Source: Pseudoalteromonas atlantica
GTDB lineage: Bacteria; Pseudomonadota; Gammaproteobacteria; Enterobacterales; Alteromonadaceae
Assembly (NCBI GenBank): GCA_007988745.1
Contig: BJUT01000017.1
Location: 1-64,000 of the forward strand
Direction: 5' to 3'
Length of the DNA: 64,000 nucleotides
Shown: in pieces, positions 47,247 to 56,289 of the stretch
Layout: each line of letters starts with the position of its first letter
How positions within the stretch are numbered: position 1 is the first letter of the stretch
The notes under the pieces: model-generated
What the model was told of the DNA's origin: nothing
The model's input: only the letters and a program-made list of their open reading frames with translations
The model's database searches: none
Program-made: the position numbers and the translations under genes

Positions 47247-48599
47247 TTGATAAAACAAGACGAAAATTTATCTTTTGTCATAGAACCAGAGTTATCCCCT
47301 CGCTCTGAGCAGCGTATCGACCTGTATTTTTCTATACCCAATGAAATGGGTATAAACGTGCAAACCCTCAGTGAAGAGTCTTATTTTAATAACCACTTTA
47401 AATCGCACTTAGCTTATAACGCTAAAAACATACACTTACCCTTAGTGCGTAGCCGCTTTGTTAGTAAAAACAAAGGTGAGCAACAAGATTACCGCCAAAA
47501 CCTTAATTTGTACTGTTATCAGGTGCGTTTAGCGCTCGACGCTGATATTAAAGATGCATTAAAGATTCAAGAAGTGGATGCTTTTTATGCCCGTGCACAA
47601 GAGCTGTTTGAGCAAAGTGAAGGGCTGCTAAAAAAGCTGCGCAGATATACCCCCGATGATGAAAAGCTGGTGCCGTTTTACACCAATGCCGATAACTATT
47701 TAAGTTGGCATGTTGAGCAGTCGTTTTTAAAGCTATTAGATGAAGGCCCGCGCAGCAGTGACTTTGCGAAAGAGCGCAACGACTTACTGCAATTTTGTAA
47801 AAACGAAAATACATACCGGTTTGAGCAAAATTACAACTCAGAAACCACGTTGCAAGATGGTAACCGCATTACAAATAAAATGCGTTTACTGCAGCGCCTA
47901 ATAGAGCACGGCGTTATTTTGCATCGCAATACGCGTTATTTAAATAGTTACCTAAAGCGTTTAGTAAAAGGCACGGTTACAGCTGTCATTATGGCATTTG
48001 TAATGGTGGTTATACTTAACGCGCGCTCAACCTTTACCGAAGTAACCGCTACCCTTATTTTAATATTAGGGGTTATTTACGGCTTGCGAGAAATATTTAA
48101 AGAAGACATTACACGGGTAATTTGGCGCGCTATTGTGCGCGGGCGTCCTAAATGGCGGTTTGTATTTAAAAACAGCATCACTAAAGACCGCGTTGCAAGT
48201 CAGTTTGTGTGGCTTGAGTATATGCGTTTTAAAAAAATCCCTAGTGAAGTAAAAACAATATTTTCAAAAAGGCGTCAGCAAAACAAGCTAGCCGCGCAGT
48301 GGCTGCATTTTGCCAGTGAAACACGTGTTTCAGCTAAAGAGTTTTTACCAGGCTACGATACTCTACAGCAAAGTATGCGTTTTAATTTGGCGCCCTTTGC
48401 ACGGTATTTAAAACGCGGCGAGGGCAAGCTGTATCATCTAGATGGTAATAAAATATCAAAGCAAGCGGTTGAAAGGCGCTACCAGTTAAATTTAGTGATG
48501 GTATTAAAAGACGAGGAAAGAACTTTATACCAGCGTTACAAAATAACCCTTAATCGCAGTAAAATAGTTAATATTGAACTTATTTACTCTAAAAAATAG
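47247..48599 (+). CDS. Unrecognised protein with a central pair of TM segments
   Basis: I do not recognise this 450-aa protein. It uses TTG as the start codon, with a perfect AAAGGAG six bases upstream (47234-47240), and no ATG lies nearby in frame. The first 230 residues are soluble and charged, with helical stretches (EVDAFYARAQELFEQSEGLLKK). Two TM segments occur at about 245-262 and 266-282 (TVTAVIMAFVMVVILNA, VTATLILILGVIYGL). After these a basic cytosolic part continues (RGRPKWRFVFKNS, KTIFSKRRQQNK). It lies between a receptor terminator and a convergent operon, so it is probably a single-gene unit. Confidence 0.72.
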   Translation: MIKQDENLSFVIEPELSPRSEQRIDLYFSIPNEMGINVQTLSEESYFNNHFKSHLAYNAKNIHLPLVRSRFVSKNKGEQQDYRQNLNLYCYQVRLALDADIKDALKIQEVDAFYARAQELFEQSEGLLKKLRRYTPDDEKLVPFYTNADNYLSWHVEQSFLKLLDEGPRSSDFAKERNDLLQFCKNENTYRFEQNYNSETTLQDGNRITNKMRLLQRLIEHGVILHRNTRYLNSYLKRLVKGTVTAVIMAFVMVVILNARSTFTEVTATLILILGVIYGLREIFKEDITRVIWRAIVRGRPKWRFVFKNSITKDRVASQFVWLEYMRFKKIPSEVKTIFSKRRQQNKLAAQWLHFASETRVSAKEFLPGYDTLQQSMRFNLAPFARYLKRGEGKLYHLDGNKISKQAVERRYQLNLVMVLKDEERTLYQRYKITLNRSKIVNIELIYSKK

Positions 48600-48603
48600 A
48601 AAA

Positions 48604-48632
48604 TAAAAAAGGGATAGCAACGGCTATCCCTT
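48604..48632 (-). terminator. Terminator of the mfd-csiV-lipoprotein operon
   Basis: A 10-bp perfect stem (48609-48618 with 48623-48632) has a four-base loop and a U-run on the minus strand. It is also only ten bases after the convergent plus-strand gene. Confidence 0.87.
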
Positions 48633-48666
48633 AGTGTCATGTAAATTTACCTAATTTAGCGCAGTA

Positions 48667-48918
48667 TTACTGTGTAATACCGTGCTTAGAATAAATAGTT
48701 ACCTTGTCTGAAACGAGCGTTATTTCAATGTTTTTAGACTCATCACCCCATACACAATTAGTATGTAGGGTTTTTTCTACGCAGTTATCAGCAGAGCCTA
48801 AAATAGCTTCTACTTCGGCTTTATCCATGCCAACTTCAATTTTTTCGTAGTTTTCTAGGCTTACTTTTGAACAAGCTGCCAGGCTTAGCGTTGCTGCGAT
48901 GATCAGGAGTTTTTTCAT
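48667..48918 (-). CDS. BamE/SmpA-like small lipoprotein
   Basis: This 83-aa lipoprotein has lipobox LAAC (Cys16) and a mature SmpA/OmlA-type fold: YEKIEVGMDKAEVEAILGSADNC, which matches the conserved K-I-x-x-G-M-s-x-x-e-V-x-x-i-L-G pattern of that superfamily (also DUF3862). It is at the end of the csiV operon. A role in the envelope is likely; the partner is unknown. Confidence 0.8.
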   Translation of the reverse strand: MKKLLIIAATLSLAACSKVSLENYEKIEVGMDKAEVEAILGSADNCVEKTLHTNCVWGDESKNIEITLVSDKVTIYSKHGITQ

Positions 48919-48935
48919 TGTTATGTCCTATTGAT

Positions 48936-49772
48936 TTAGTGTTTATACTTTCGTATTTGTACAATCATGCCCATACGAGGATGATCAAAGTAATGGATTT
49001 CACCACTAATTACACGTTTAAATTGTGAAAAGCGGGCCGATTCTATATCCCCATTAGGTAGTTTTTCGTTGACGTCAAAATCAGCGGTTATGTACAGGTA
49101 GTGGCGTAAATGTATTTTAAATAAACCATCTAGCTCCCAATAGCTTAGGGGCTGCTCTGAGGTATCAAATAGCTGTGGCTTACTTTGTACTAAGCTAATA
49201 AAGTCGGGATTTGAATAATTAGGCGTAGTGTTAACGTCGCGTTTTATATGATCCCCAGAAATTAAATGTATACTTGGCGCACGCGATTTACTTGCCCCTT
49301 CAAAGCGCCAGCCGGTATGTAGTAGCGGGGCTAAACCTTTTCTGTCTAAAGCGCGGCGCTGGGCAGTAAATTGTAATTGCTCAGGTGCGAGTAAATAGGG
49401 CTCATCCATCGTATCTTGTGCCGGTGCTAATGGCGTAACGGGCAACTCGTCGTAACTTTTCATAAAGTCGATACTGTTATCACACACACCCGATTGTGGG
49501 TTGGCATTAACTAAAGAATCGGTAAACGAGCGTTTTTGAAAGCGACTATCGCCATCTATACATGCCTGCATAGCTTGCTCTGTGTATAAAGGGGTGAGTA
49601 GCTCTAACGTATTTTTCGCCTTAATGGGCTCGTGCTTTAAGCTAAAGTCTTCTTGTAAATAGGGGGCAGGGCGCTGTTTAAATACCAGCACTTCTACTTC
49701 AAACCAACGTTCTGCAAATGCGGTGCTGCTAAATAAGCAACATAACACGATAAGCGATTTTTTTAGCAACAT
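48936..49772 (-). CDS. csiV: CsiV-family periplasmic protein
   Basis: This 278-aa protein has a signal peptide to AFA (residue 20) and the characteristic mature start ERWFEVEVLVFKQRPAP. The family is commonly found directly behind mfd and has been called CsiV. The C-terminus FDHPRMGMIVQIRKY is typical. Its ATG overlaps the mfd stop by one base (TAATG). No enzymatic motif is visible. Confidence 0.85.
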   Translation of the reverse strand: MLLKKSLIVLCCLFSSTAFAERWFEVEVLVFKQRPAPYLQEDFSLKHEPIKAKNTLELLTPLYTEQAMQACIDGDSRFQKRSFTDSLVNANPQSGVCDNSIDFMKSYDELPVTPLAPAQDTMDEPYLLAPEQLQFTAQRRALDRKGLAPLLHTGWRFEGASKSRAPSIHLISGDHIKRDVNTTPNYSNPDFISLVQSKPQLFDTSEQPLSYWELDGLFKIHLRHYLYITADFDVNEKLPNGDIESARFSQFKRVISGEIHYFDHPRMGMIVQIRKYKH

Positions 49773-52700
49773 TAATGGCTAACCTTTTTTTCGAAATCTG
49801 CAATCATTGCAGTGACCATTTTTAAGCGTTCACGAGGGTTTACCTCATTAATTGCAAAGCGCAATTTATTTGCGCCATCCATTTTGTACACATGGGGTGC
49901 ACTTTGTATCAAGCCTATGATGAAGCTAGGATTAACCTTCGTATTTTGGCTAAATTCAAAGTAGCCCCCTTTAGGGTTTGCCTCTATTTTTGTAATTCCT
50001 AAATCGCTAGCACGCATTTTGAGTTGCTGCATACTAAATAGGTTTTTAGTGGCATCAGGTAATAAACCAAAGCGGTCTATTAGCTCTACTTGTAATTCGT
50101 CCATATCGGCAAGGTTAGCACAACTTGCAATGCGCTTGTACATACCTAAACGCGCATTAACATCGTGTATGTAATCATCAGGTAGTAAGGCAGGGAGTTT
50201 TAAATCAACTTCAGTTTGCTGCTGAAGCAGGTTTTCAAGCGTTGGCTCTTTACCATTTTTAAGGGCATTAACCGCTTGCTCTAGCATTTCCATATACAAG
50301 CTAAAGCCAATAGTTTGCATTTGCCCTGATTGATCGTCACCTAATAGCTCACCCGCACCACGTATTTCTAAATCATGTGTAGCAAGGGCAAAACCTGCGC
50401 CTAAATCTTCCAACGACTCAATTGCTTGTAAGCGTTTGGTGGCATCTTTAGAAAGTGCTTTAGCATCGCCGGTTAATAAATAAGCATACGCTTGGTGGTG
50501 GCTTCGCCCAACACGACCGCGTAATTGGTGTAATTGCGCAAGGCCAAGTTTATCGGCTCTGTCCATAATAATAGTATTAGCAGTAGGCACATCAATACCG
50601 GTTTCGATAATGGTGGTACATACCAGTACATTGTATTTTTGATGATAAAAGTCTGTCATTATTTGCTCAAGCTCTTGCTCGCGCATTTGCCCATGAGCAG
50701 AGGTGACACTAGCCTCTGGCACCCACTCGCTGATCTCTTGCGAGACTCGCTCAATAGTCTCAACATTGTTATGCAAAAAGTACACTTGGCCGCCGCGTTT
50801 AATTTCACGCAGTATGGCTTCGCGTATTAAGTCGCTGTCGCGTTGGCGTACAAAGGTTTTAACCGCTAAACGCTTAGCAGGTGGGGTGGCAATAATAGAT
50901 AAATCACGCATGCCGCTCATCGCCATATTTAAAGTACGCGGAATAGGTGTTGCAGTAAGCGTTAATATATCTACATCAGCACGTAATGACTTTATTTTTT
51001 CTTTTTGGCGCACACCAAAGCGGTGCTCTTCATCAACAATCAGTAAACCTAAGTCGTTAAATTTAATATCTTGCTGAATTAATTTATGTGTTCCAATAAC
51101 GATATCAAGTTTACCGTCTGCCATTTTTTCAAGCGTGTCTTTTTGCTCTTTAGTTGAATTAAAGCGCGACAACACTCCCACTTCGATAGGAAAATCGGCA
51201 AAGCGGTCTTTAAAGTTTTCATAATGTTGCTGAGCCAGCAGGGTGGTTGGTACTAATACGGCTACTTGTTTGTTATCGTTAACCGCTACAAACGCGGCGC
51301 GCATAGCCACTTCTGTTTTACCAAAGCCTACATCACCACACACTAAACGGTCCATAGCAAGTTTTGATTGCATATCACCAAGTACGGCTTCAATAGCATT
51401 ACGCTGATCGTCGGTTTCTTCAAATGGAAAGCTGTCGCTAAATTGGCGATAGCTTTGCCCATCGAGTGCAAATTTATTACCTGGTTTTGCTTGGCGCTGT
51501 GCGTAAATATCTAACAGCTCCGCGGCTACATCACGTACTTTTTCGGCGGCCCGTTTTTTGGCTTTCTCCCACGCATCTGAGCCAAGTTTGTGAAGCGGGG
51601 CGCTTGCTTCTTCACCGCCCGAATAACGGCTTAGCATATGCAGTGCCGATACCGGCACATACAGTTTTGCTTCACCGGCATAGGTAATGGTAACAAACTC
51701 AGTAATTACTCCTGCCGCGTCAATTGTTTGCAGGCCTTGATAGCGACCAACACCGTGATCAAGGTGCACAATTGGCTGGCCCTCTTTAAGCTCGGCTAAG
51801 TTGCGAATTAACGCATCTTGGCTTGCTTCGTATTTATGTTTACGGCGCCTGCGTTGCGACACCTTAATACCTAACAGCTCTTGCTCGGTAATAATAGAAA
51901 GGCTCGGTTTTGTACCCAGTACAACACTTTGCTCAAGAGGGCTTACAATTAAGCCTACATCGCTTTGGCTTTGTGTAAATTGCTGTAAGCTTTCAAATTC
52001 TTTAAACTTTAAGCCGCTTGGTTTAAGCACGCTTAATAAAGACTCGCGGCGACCATCAGACTCAACACTTAATAAAATACGGCTTTTTTTCTTTTTTTGT
52101 TCTGCCACATAGTTAATAAACGCGCCGTAGGGTTCGTGTTGTTTATGATCGATTCTTACTGCGGGCAGCTCGCTCACATTTAAGTTTTTATTGCCTGCTT
52201 TAGTGGGTAATTTAGCTTGCGATAAGCGTATTCGTGAAAACTCACCTAAATTAGAAAACAACTCATTAATAGGTTGATACAACTCGCTGGGCGCCAGAAG
52301 TGGACGCAGGGGATCTACTTTTCGGTTTTCGTAGCGTACGTTTACATCGTGCCAAAAGGTATCTGCGGCGTGTTCTAAGTCACCTAGTTGCATAACCGTA
52401 GTGGTGTTTGGCAAGTAATCAAAAATGGTGGCAAGCTTTTCAAAAAACAGCGGCATGTAGTATTCAATACCGGCAGGCCAAGTACCTTTGCTTACTTGCA
52501 TGTAAACAGAGTCTTGCTCTGAACTGGCACCAAATTTATCGCGATAATTTATTCTAAAACGCTCAACGTCTGCTTCGTTGGTTGGAAATTCATGCGCGGG
52601 AAGTAACTCAATTTTCTCTACTTTTTCATCTGAGCGCTGGGTTTCTACGTCAAATAAACGAATAGAGTCGAGTTCATCGTCAAAAAAGTCGAGCCTAAAT

Positions 52701-53245
52701 GGGTGAACACTGCCCATTGGATACAAATCAACAATAGAGCCACGTATTGCGTATTCGCCGTGCTCCATTACTTGTTGTACGTTTAAATATCCTGCTTGTT
52801 CTAAATTACTGCGCAGGTTATGGGTGTCGAGTTTATCGCCTACTTTAAAATTAAGGGTAGAGCCATAAATAAACGAAGCAGGCGCAGTACGTAGCATTAA
52901 CGTAGATACAGGCACTATAAGTACGCTTTGCTGCTCGTTTTTTAAAGTGTTTAAAGTGGCTAAGCGCGCTGAAATAATATCTTGGTGCGGAGAGAAATGG
53001 TCATACGGCAAGGTTTCCCAATCAGGAAATACCATTACCGGGTTATCTGGCAATAAGTATTCGAGCTCGGTTTCAAGCCGTAATGCGCTTGGCGTATCTG
53101 GCGTAACTATAAGCACTAAATCGTTTTGCTGTTTTACACCTTCTGCAATGGCTATACTTAGTGCACTGCCAGTTAGCTGCCCCCATTGAATTTTATCTTT
53201 TTGAGATTTTACCCACGGCAAGGCTGCCCATTGCTCAAACGCCAT
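49772..53245 (-). CDS. mfd: Transcription-repair coupling factor Mfd
   Basis: This 1157-aa SF2 ATPase releases stalled RNA polymerase and recruits UvrA. It has an N-terminal UvrB-like part (QQNDLVLIVTPDTPSALRLETEL), an RNAP-interacting CarD-type domain (HLDHGVGRYQGLQ), the helicase with Walker A VCGDVGFGKTEVAM and DEEHRFGVRQKE, followed by the TRG region (QLRGRVGRSHHQAYAYLL) and a C-terminal D7 domain. Length is normal. It is the first gene of the mfd-csiV-lipoprotein operon. Confidence 0.97.
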   Translation of the reverse strand: MAFEQWAALPWVKSQKDKIQWGQLTGSALSIAIAEGVKQQNDLVLIVTPDTPSALRLETELEYLLPDNPVMVFPDWETLPYDHFSPHQDIISARLATLNTLKNEQQSVLIVPVSTLMLRTAPASFIYGSTLNFKVGDKLDTHNLRSNLEQAGYLNVQQVMEHGEYAIRGSIVDLYPMGSVHPFRLDFFDDELDSIRLFDVETQRSDEKVEKIELLPAHEFPTNEADVERFRINYRDKFGASSEQDSVYMQVSKGTWPAGIEYYMPLFFEKLATIFDYLPNTTTVMQLGDLEHAADTFWHDVNVRYENRKVDPLRPLLAPSELYQPINELFSNLGEFSRIRLSQAKLPTKAGNKNLNVSELPAVRIDHKQHEPYGAFINYVAEQKKKKSRILLSVESDGRRESLLSVLKPSGLKFKEFESLQQFTQSQSDVGLIVSPLEQSVVLGTKPSLSIITEQELLGIKVSQRRRRKHKYEASQDALIRNLAELKEGQPIVHLDHGVGRYQGLQTIDAAGVITEFVTITYAGEAKLYVPVSALHMLSRYSGGEEASAPLHKLGSDAWEKAKKRAAEKVRDVAAELLDIYAQRQAKPGNKFALDGQSYRQFSDSFPFEETDDQRNAIEAVLGDMQSKLAMDRLVCGDVGFGKTEVAMRAAFVAVNDNKQVAVLVPTTLLAQQHYENFKDRFADFPIEVGVLSRFNSTKEQKDTLEKMADGKLDIVIGTHKLIQQDIKFNDLGLLIVDEEHRFGVRQKEKIKSLRADVDILTLTATPIPRTLNMAMSGMRDLSIIATPPAKRLAVKTFVRQRDSDLIREAILREIKRGGQVYFLHNNVETIERVSQEISEWVPEASVTSAHGQMREQELEQIMTDFYHQKYNVLVCTTIIETGIDVPTANTIIMDRADKLGLAQLHQLRGRVGRSHHQAYAYLLTGDAKALSKDATKRLQAIESLEDLGAGFALATHDLEIRGAGELLGDDQSGQMQTIGFSLYMEMLEQAVNALKNGKEPTLENLLQQQTEVDLKLPALLPDDYIHDVNARLGMYKRIASCANLADMDELQVELIDRFGLLPDATKNLFSMQQLKMRASDLGITKIEANPKGGYFEFSQNTKVNPSFIIGLIQSAPHVYKMDGANKLRFAINEVNPRERLKMVTAMIADFEKKVSH

Positions 53246-53296
53246 TTAGTGCTCCATTTTTTAGTTGGCGTTTGCTCACAAACGCCATGCAGTTAT

Positions 53297-54190
53297 TTAG
53301 TCTCGGTAAATTTTTGCTAAGTCTTGATAGTGATCAATTCTGCGGTCGCGTAAGTACGGCCATATACGTCTTACGTTTTCAGAGGCTTTTTGATCAAGTT
53401 CTACTACTAAAATTTGCTCATCAGTATTGTTCGCCTCTGAGAGCATTTCGCCTTGAGGCCCTGCAATAAACGAGTTACCCCAAAATTGTATACCTTCGCT
53501 TTGTCCGCTAGGGTCGTTTTCGTGCCCTACACGGTTACAGCTAATAACGGGTACGCCGTTCGCAACCGCATGCGCACGCTGGCTTATTACCCATGCGTCT
53601 TTTTGGCGTGTTTGCTCTGCGTTGTCATCACGTGGGTCCCAGCCAATTGCGGTTGGGTAAATTAATACCTCTGCGCCAGCCATGGCCATTAAACGGGCCG
53701 CTTCAGGGAACCATTGATCCCAGCATACTAAAACACCTAATTTACCTACTGAGGTTTGAATTGGCTCAAAGCCTAAATCGCCTGGGGTAAAGTAAAATTT
53801 TTCGTAAAAGCCAGGGTCATCAGGAATGTGCATTTTACGGTATTTACCCGCAATGGTGCCGTCTTTTTCAAGTACCACCGCGGTATTGTGATAAAGCCCA
53901 GTGGCACGTTTTTCAAACAGTGAAGCCACAATAACGATGCCGAGCTCTTTGGCAAGCTCGCCCAGTGTATTTGTGCTTGGACCCGGAATTGTTTCGGCTA
54001 AGTCAAATACATCCACATCTTCTGTTTGGCAAAAATACAGACTACGATGCAGCTCTTGCAAAACCACAAGCTGTGCGCCTTTTTTAGCAGCATCACGAAT
54101 GCCAGCAATCGACTTTGCCATATTTTGGCAGGCGTTATCACTGTTAGTTTGTTGCACTAAGGCAACGGTTAATTTTGCAGGGCTTGTCAT
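53297..54190 (-). CDS. aguB: N-carbamoylputrescine amidase AguB
   Basis: This nitrilase-family hydrolase of 297 aa converts N-carbamoylputrescine to putrescine, CO2 and ammonia. The catalytic triad is visible as Glu46 (VLQELHRS), Lys119 (YRKMHIPDD) and Cys156 (LVCWDQWFPEA). The frame is open upstream to 54238, but the ATG at 54190 gives the usual N-terminus and a four-base ATGA overlap with aguA. With aguA it makes the agmatine-to-putrescine route. Confidence 0.95.
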   Translation of the reverse strand: MTSPAKLTVALVQQTNSDNACQNMAKSIAGIRDAAKKGAQLVVLQELHRSLYFCQTEDVDVFDLAETIPGPSTNTLGELAKELGIVIVASLFEKRATGLYHNTAVVLEKDGTIAGKYRKMHIPDDPGFYEKFYFTPGDLGFEPIQTSVGKLGVLVCWDQWFPEAARLMAMAGAEVLIYPTAIGWDPRDDNAEQTRQKDAWVISQRAHAVANGVPVISCNRVGHENDPSGQSEGIQFWGNSFIAGPQGEMLSEANNTDEQILVVELDQKASENVRRIWPYLRDRRIDHYQDLAKIYRD

Positions 54191-55242
54191 TGTGCTGCTC
54201 CAGCTAAAAATCCACGAGGTAATTGCATGGTAATGCAATGTAAACTACCAAATTGTTCAATAATAGGTAGGCAATTAACGCCAATAATAGTGTGCGCTGG
54301 GTATGCTTTTTGAACTTGCGCTAGCGCCAGTGCGTCGTTGTCATCGTTATACGTCGGGACTAAAACCGTATTATTGATAATCAAGTAGTTTGCGTACGTT
54401 GCCGGTAAACGGGTGTTGTCATCATCAAACACTGGTTTTGGCCACGGCAAATCAATTAACGTATATGGGGTATTATTTTGCGTTTTAAAGCTTTGCAGCT
54501 GCTTTTCCATCGCATCTAATGCGTTAAAGTGCTCATCTTCTTTAGCATCGCACTTAACATACACAAGTGTATTATTGGGGGCAAAGCGCACCAGTGTGTC
54601 GATATGGCTGTCGGTATCGTCACCGGCTAGGTAGCCATGATCTACCCATAAAAAGTCAGTTGCGCCTAAATGCGTTGTTAAAATTGACTCAATATCGCCT
54701 GATGATAAATTGGGGTTGCGATTTTTATTCAGTAAACATTCGCTGGTTGTAAGCAACACACCGTGTTCGTTAATTTCAATGCCGCCACCTTCAAGTACCA
54801 CATTCAGGGCTTGGTAATCAGTGCTTGGATTACTTAGCTGGTTTACCAGTACTGCGTTAATTTTATTATCGAGGGAACTTTCGAATTTATTACCCCAGCC
54901 ATTAAAGATAAAGTCGTAAATTTTAAGTTGGCGAGCGTCGTCAATATTTGCGCAGGTAATAGGGCCGTGATCCCGTGCCCAGGTATCGTTTGTTGGTGTA
55001 ACAACAAAATGCACTTGGCTTAAGTTTATATTCGCTTTTGTTAGCAAGGCAGTAATGTGGCTTTTAAGCGCCGTGTTATGGGCAACAATAACAAGCTGCT
55101 GCACGGCTGTGATATGCGTTGCAAGCTCAACATAAACAGGCTCTACGCGTTCAAGCGTATCAGCCCAGTCGGTCTGTGCATGGGGCCAGGTAAGCATAAC
55201 GGCGTCTTGCTCAGCCCATTCAGGTAAAAGTCTAAAGTTCAT
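54187..55242 (-). CDS. aguA: Agmatine deiminase AguA
   Basis: This 351-aa enzyme hydrolyses agmatine to N-carbamoylputrescine. It has guanidino-group-modifying fold motifs WARDHGPI, GGGIEINEHG, WVDHGYLAGDDTDSHID and the catalytic Cys near residue 336 in GSLHCITMQLP. A TTG at 55257 in frame would add five residues; the ATG at 55242 is chosen. No clear ribosome site is seen for either, which leaves the start less certain. Confidence 0.94.
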   Translation of the reverse strand: MNFRLLPEWAEQDAVMLTWPHAQTDWADTLERVEPVYVELATHITAVQQLVIVAHNTALKSHITALLTKANINLSQVHFVVTPTNDTWARDHGPITCANIDDARQLKIYDFIFNGWGNKFESSLDNKINAVLVNQLSNPSTDYQALNVVLEGGGIEINEHGVLLTTSECLLNKNRNPNLSSGDIESILTTHLGATDFLWVDHGYLAGDDTDSHIDTLVRFAPNNTLVYVKCDAKEDEHFNALDAMEKQLQSFKTQNNTPYTLIDLPWPKPVFDDDNTRLPATYANYLIINNTVLVPTYNDDNDALALAQVQKAYPAHTIIGVNCLPIIEQFGSLHCITMQLPRGFLAGAAQ

Positions 55243-55299
55243 GAAGTTTTGATACAAATTACGGTGGCGCTAGTTTAGCATTTTACATGCATATGTCAG

Positions 55300-55908
55300 C
55301 TATTTATCGCTGCTAGAATCATCGTCAATTTGCTCGAGTTCTTGGCGTTTTTTTAGCTGGCGTGTTTGTGCATGTAAGCTGGCTCTGACAACTAATTCTT
55401 GGTCTGTGGTTCTTATTGCAGTAAACAGTAATGTGTATTGGTAATGTTCGCTGTCTTGTTTTTCAACGGCCACAACTTCTGTATAACAGTAAACGGCTGA
55501 GGCTTCGTGGTGCAAAAATAGCTTTGTTCTAAATGCTTGGCCTAATGCGTATACATCAGGCGAAGTAAAGCGAATACCGCCTCCGCCGTAGCTATCGCAC
55601 TGTATGGCGTTATCTTGCGCTTGCTCTGAGGCTAAAATGTGGCTCATTATTAAATCGATTTTACGCGACTGTGCTTGTAAAAAAGCCGCCAGCTCTTGTG
55701 CTAAATCGCCTAGGTTTCTAAGGGGTCTTAAAGAGGCCTGTTCAAGCTCACTGACTTCGTTAGCTAGCTTAAATAGCGGAGGTATGTCGTCTTCAAGCGC
55801 GAGTTGAGATTGCGGCACTAACTGATTTTCTACAGCAAATAAGTTTACTCGAATGCTTTCATTTATTTGAAAGTATTCTTCAAATTCGCTTAATCTTTGA
55901 CTGTTCAT
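55300..55908 (-). CDS. PilZ-type (cyclic di-GMP-binding-like) protein
   Basis: This soluble protein of 202 aa has a helical N-terminal part (about 1-95) and a C-terminal PilZ-like beta barrel. The second PilZ motif D/N-x-S-x-x-G is present as CDSYGGGGIRF (about residue 105). A clear R-x3-R c-di-GMP motif was not found immediately before it, so binding is uncertain. The ATG at 55908 has GGAG eight bases upstream; a GTG at 55920 in frame is less likely. It is next to aguA in the same direction with a 57-base gap. Confidence 0.72.
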   Translation of the reverse strand: MNSQRLSEFEEYFQINESIRVNLFAVENQLVPQSQLALEDDIPPLFKLANEVSELEQASLRPLRNLGDLAQELAAFLQAQSRKIDLIMSHILASEQAQDNAIQCDSYGGGGIRFTSPDVYALGQAFRTKLFLHHEASAVYCYTEVVAVEKQDSEHYQYTLLFTAIRTTDQELVVRASLHAQTRQLKKRQELEQIDDDSSSDK

Positions 55909-55920
55909 AATTATCTCCAC

Positions 55921-56015
55921 TGCGTATTCATTAAATAGTAGCGTTGTGGGGAGTAAATTGCTAGCAGATAAAAATGCTAAATGGTTTGTTTATAAGCCAG
56001 TTTTTAAGAATGTTG
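55921..56015. other. Upstream region of the PilZ-type gene
   Basis: Short spacer with no gene. It is bounded on the right by the second MITE-like element, which may supply or separate promoters of the PilZ-type gene. Confidence 0.35.
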
Positions 56016-56223
56016 ATTAGGGCGTGTTGAACTTTGCGGATTGAAATTTGTTCAATCTAAGGGCGTTTAAATCGCGGCGTGAGGTTTGTAAACTAGTGGG
56101 CTCTATAACTGCTCCTGCGTTTCGCCTATTTATGTGGAATAACTACACTTCATAGGCTCTGCCTTGCCTAAAAACCAACCACACTGCTGCAAATTCAACT
56201 ATCAAAAATCAACACGCCCTAAT
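56016..56223. mobile_element. MITE-like element 2 (terminal inverted repeats, non-coding)
   Basis: ATTAGGGCGTGTTGA (56016-56030) is a perfect inverted match of TCAACACGCCCTAAT (56209-56223), bounding 208 bases without a meaningful reading frame. Inner sequence is GC-richer than the spacer around it. It lies between the terminator of the haloacid-dehalogenase operon and the PilZ-type gene. No transposase is present in the window. Its ends differ from those of element 1, so it is a second family. Confidence 0.68.
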
Positions 56224-56260
56224 AAAAAAGCGGTCAATGTCATCCTAACATCGGCCGCTT
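56224..56260 (-). terminator. Terminator of the peroxiredoxin/dehalogenase operon
   Basis: On the minus strand AAGCGG...CCGCTT forms the base of a stem that continues with GATGT/ACATT and is followed by T6. It lies about 30 bases after the dehalogenase-like stop. Confidence 0.75.
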
Positions 56261-56289
56261 GGGTATTGATTAATTAGCGCTGGGAGTGC

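Noticed and set aside
56031..56208. A transposase fragment within MITE-like element 2
   Set aside because: All frames are short and interrupted by stops; no transposase motif could be read.
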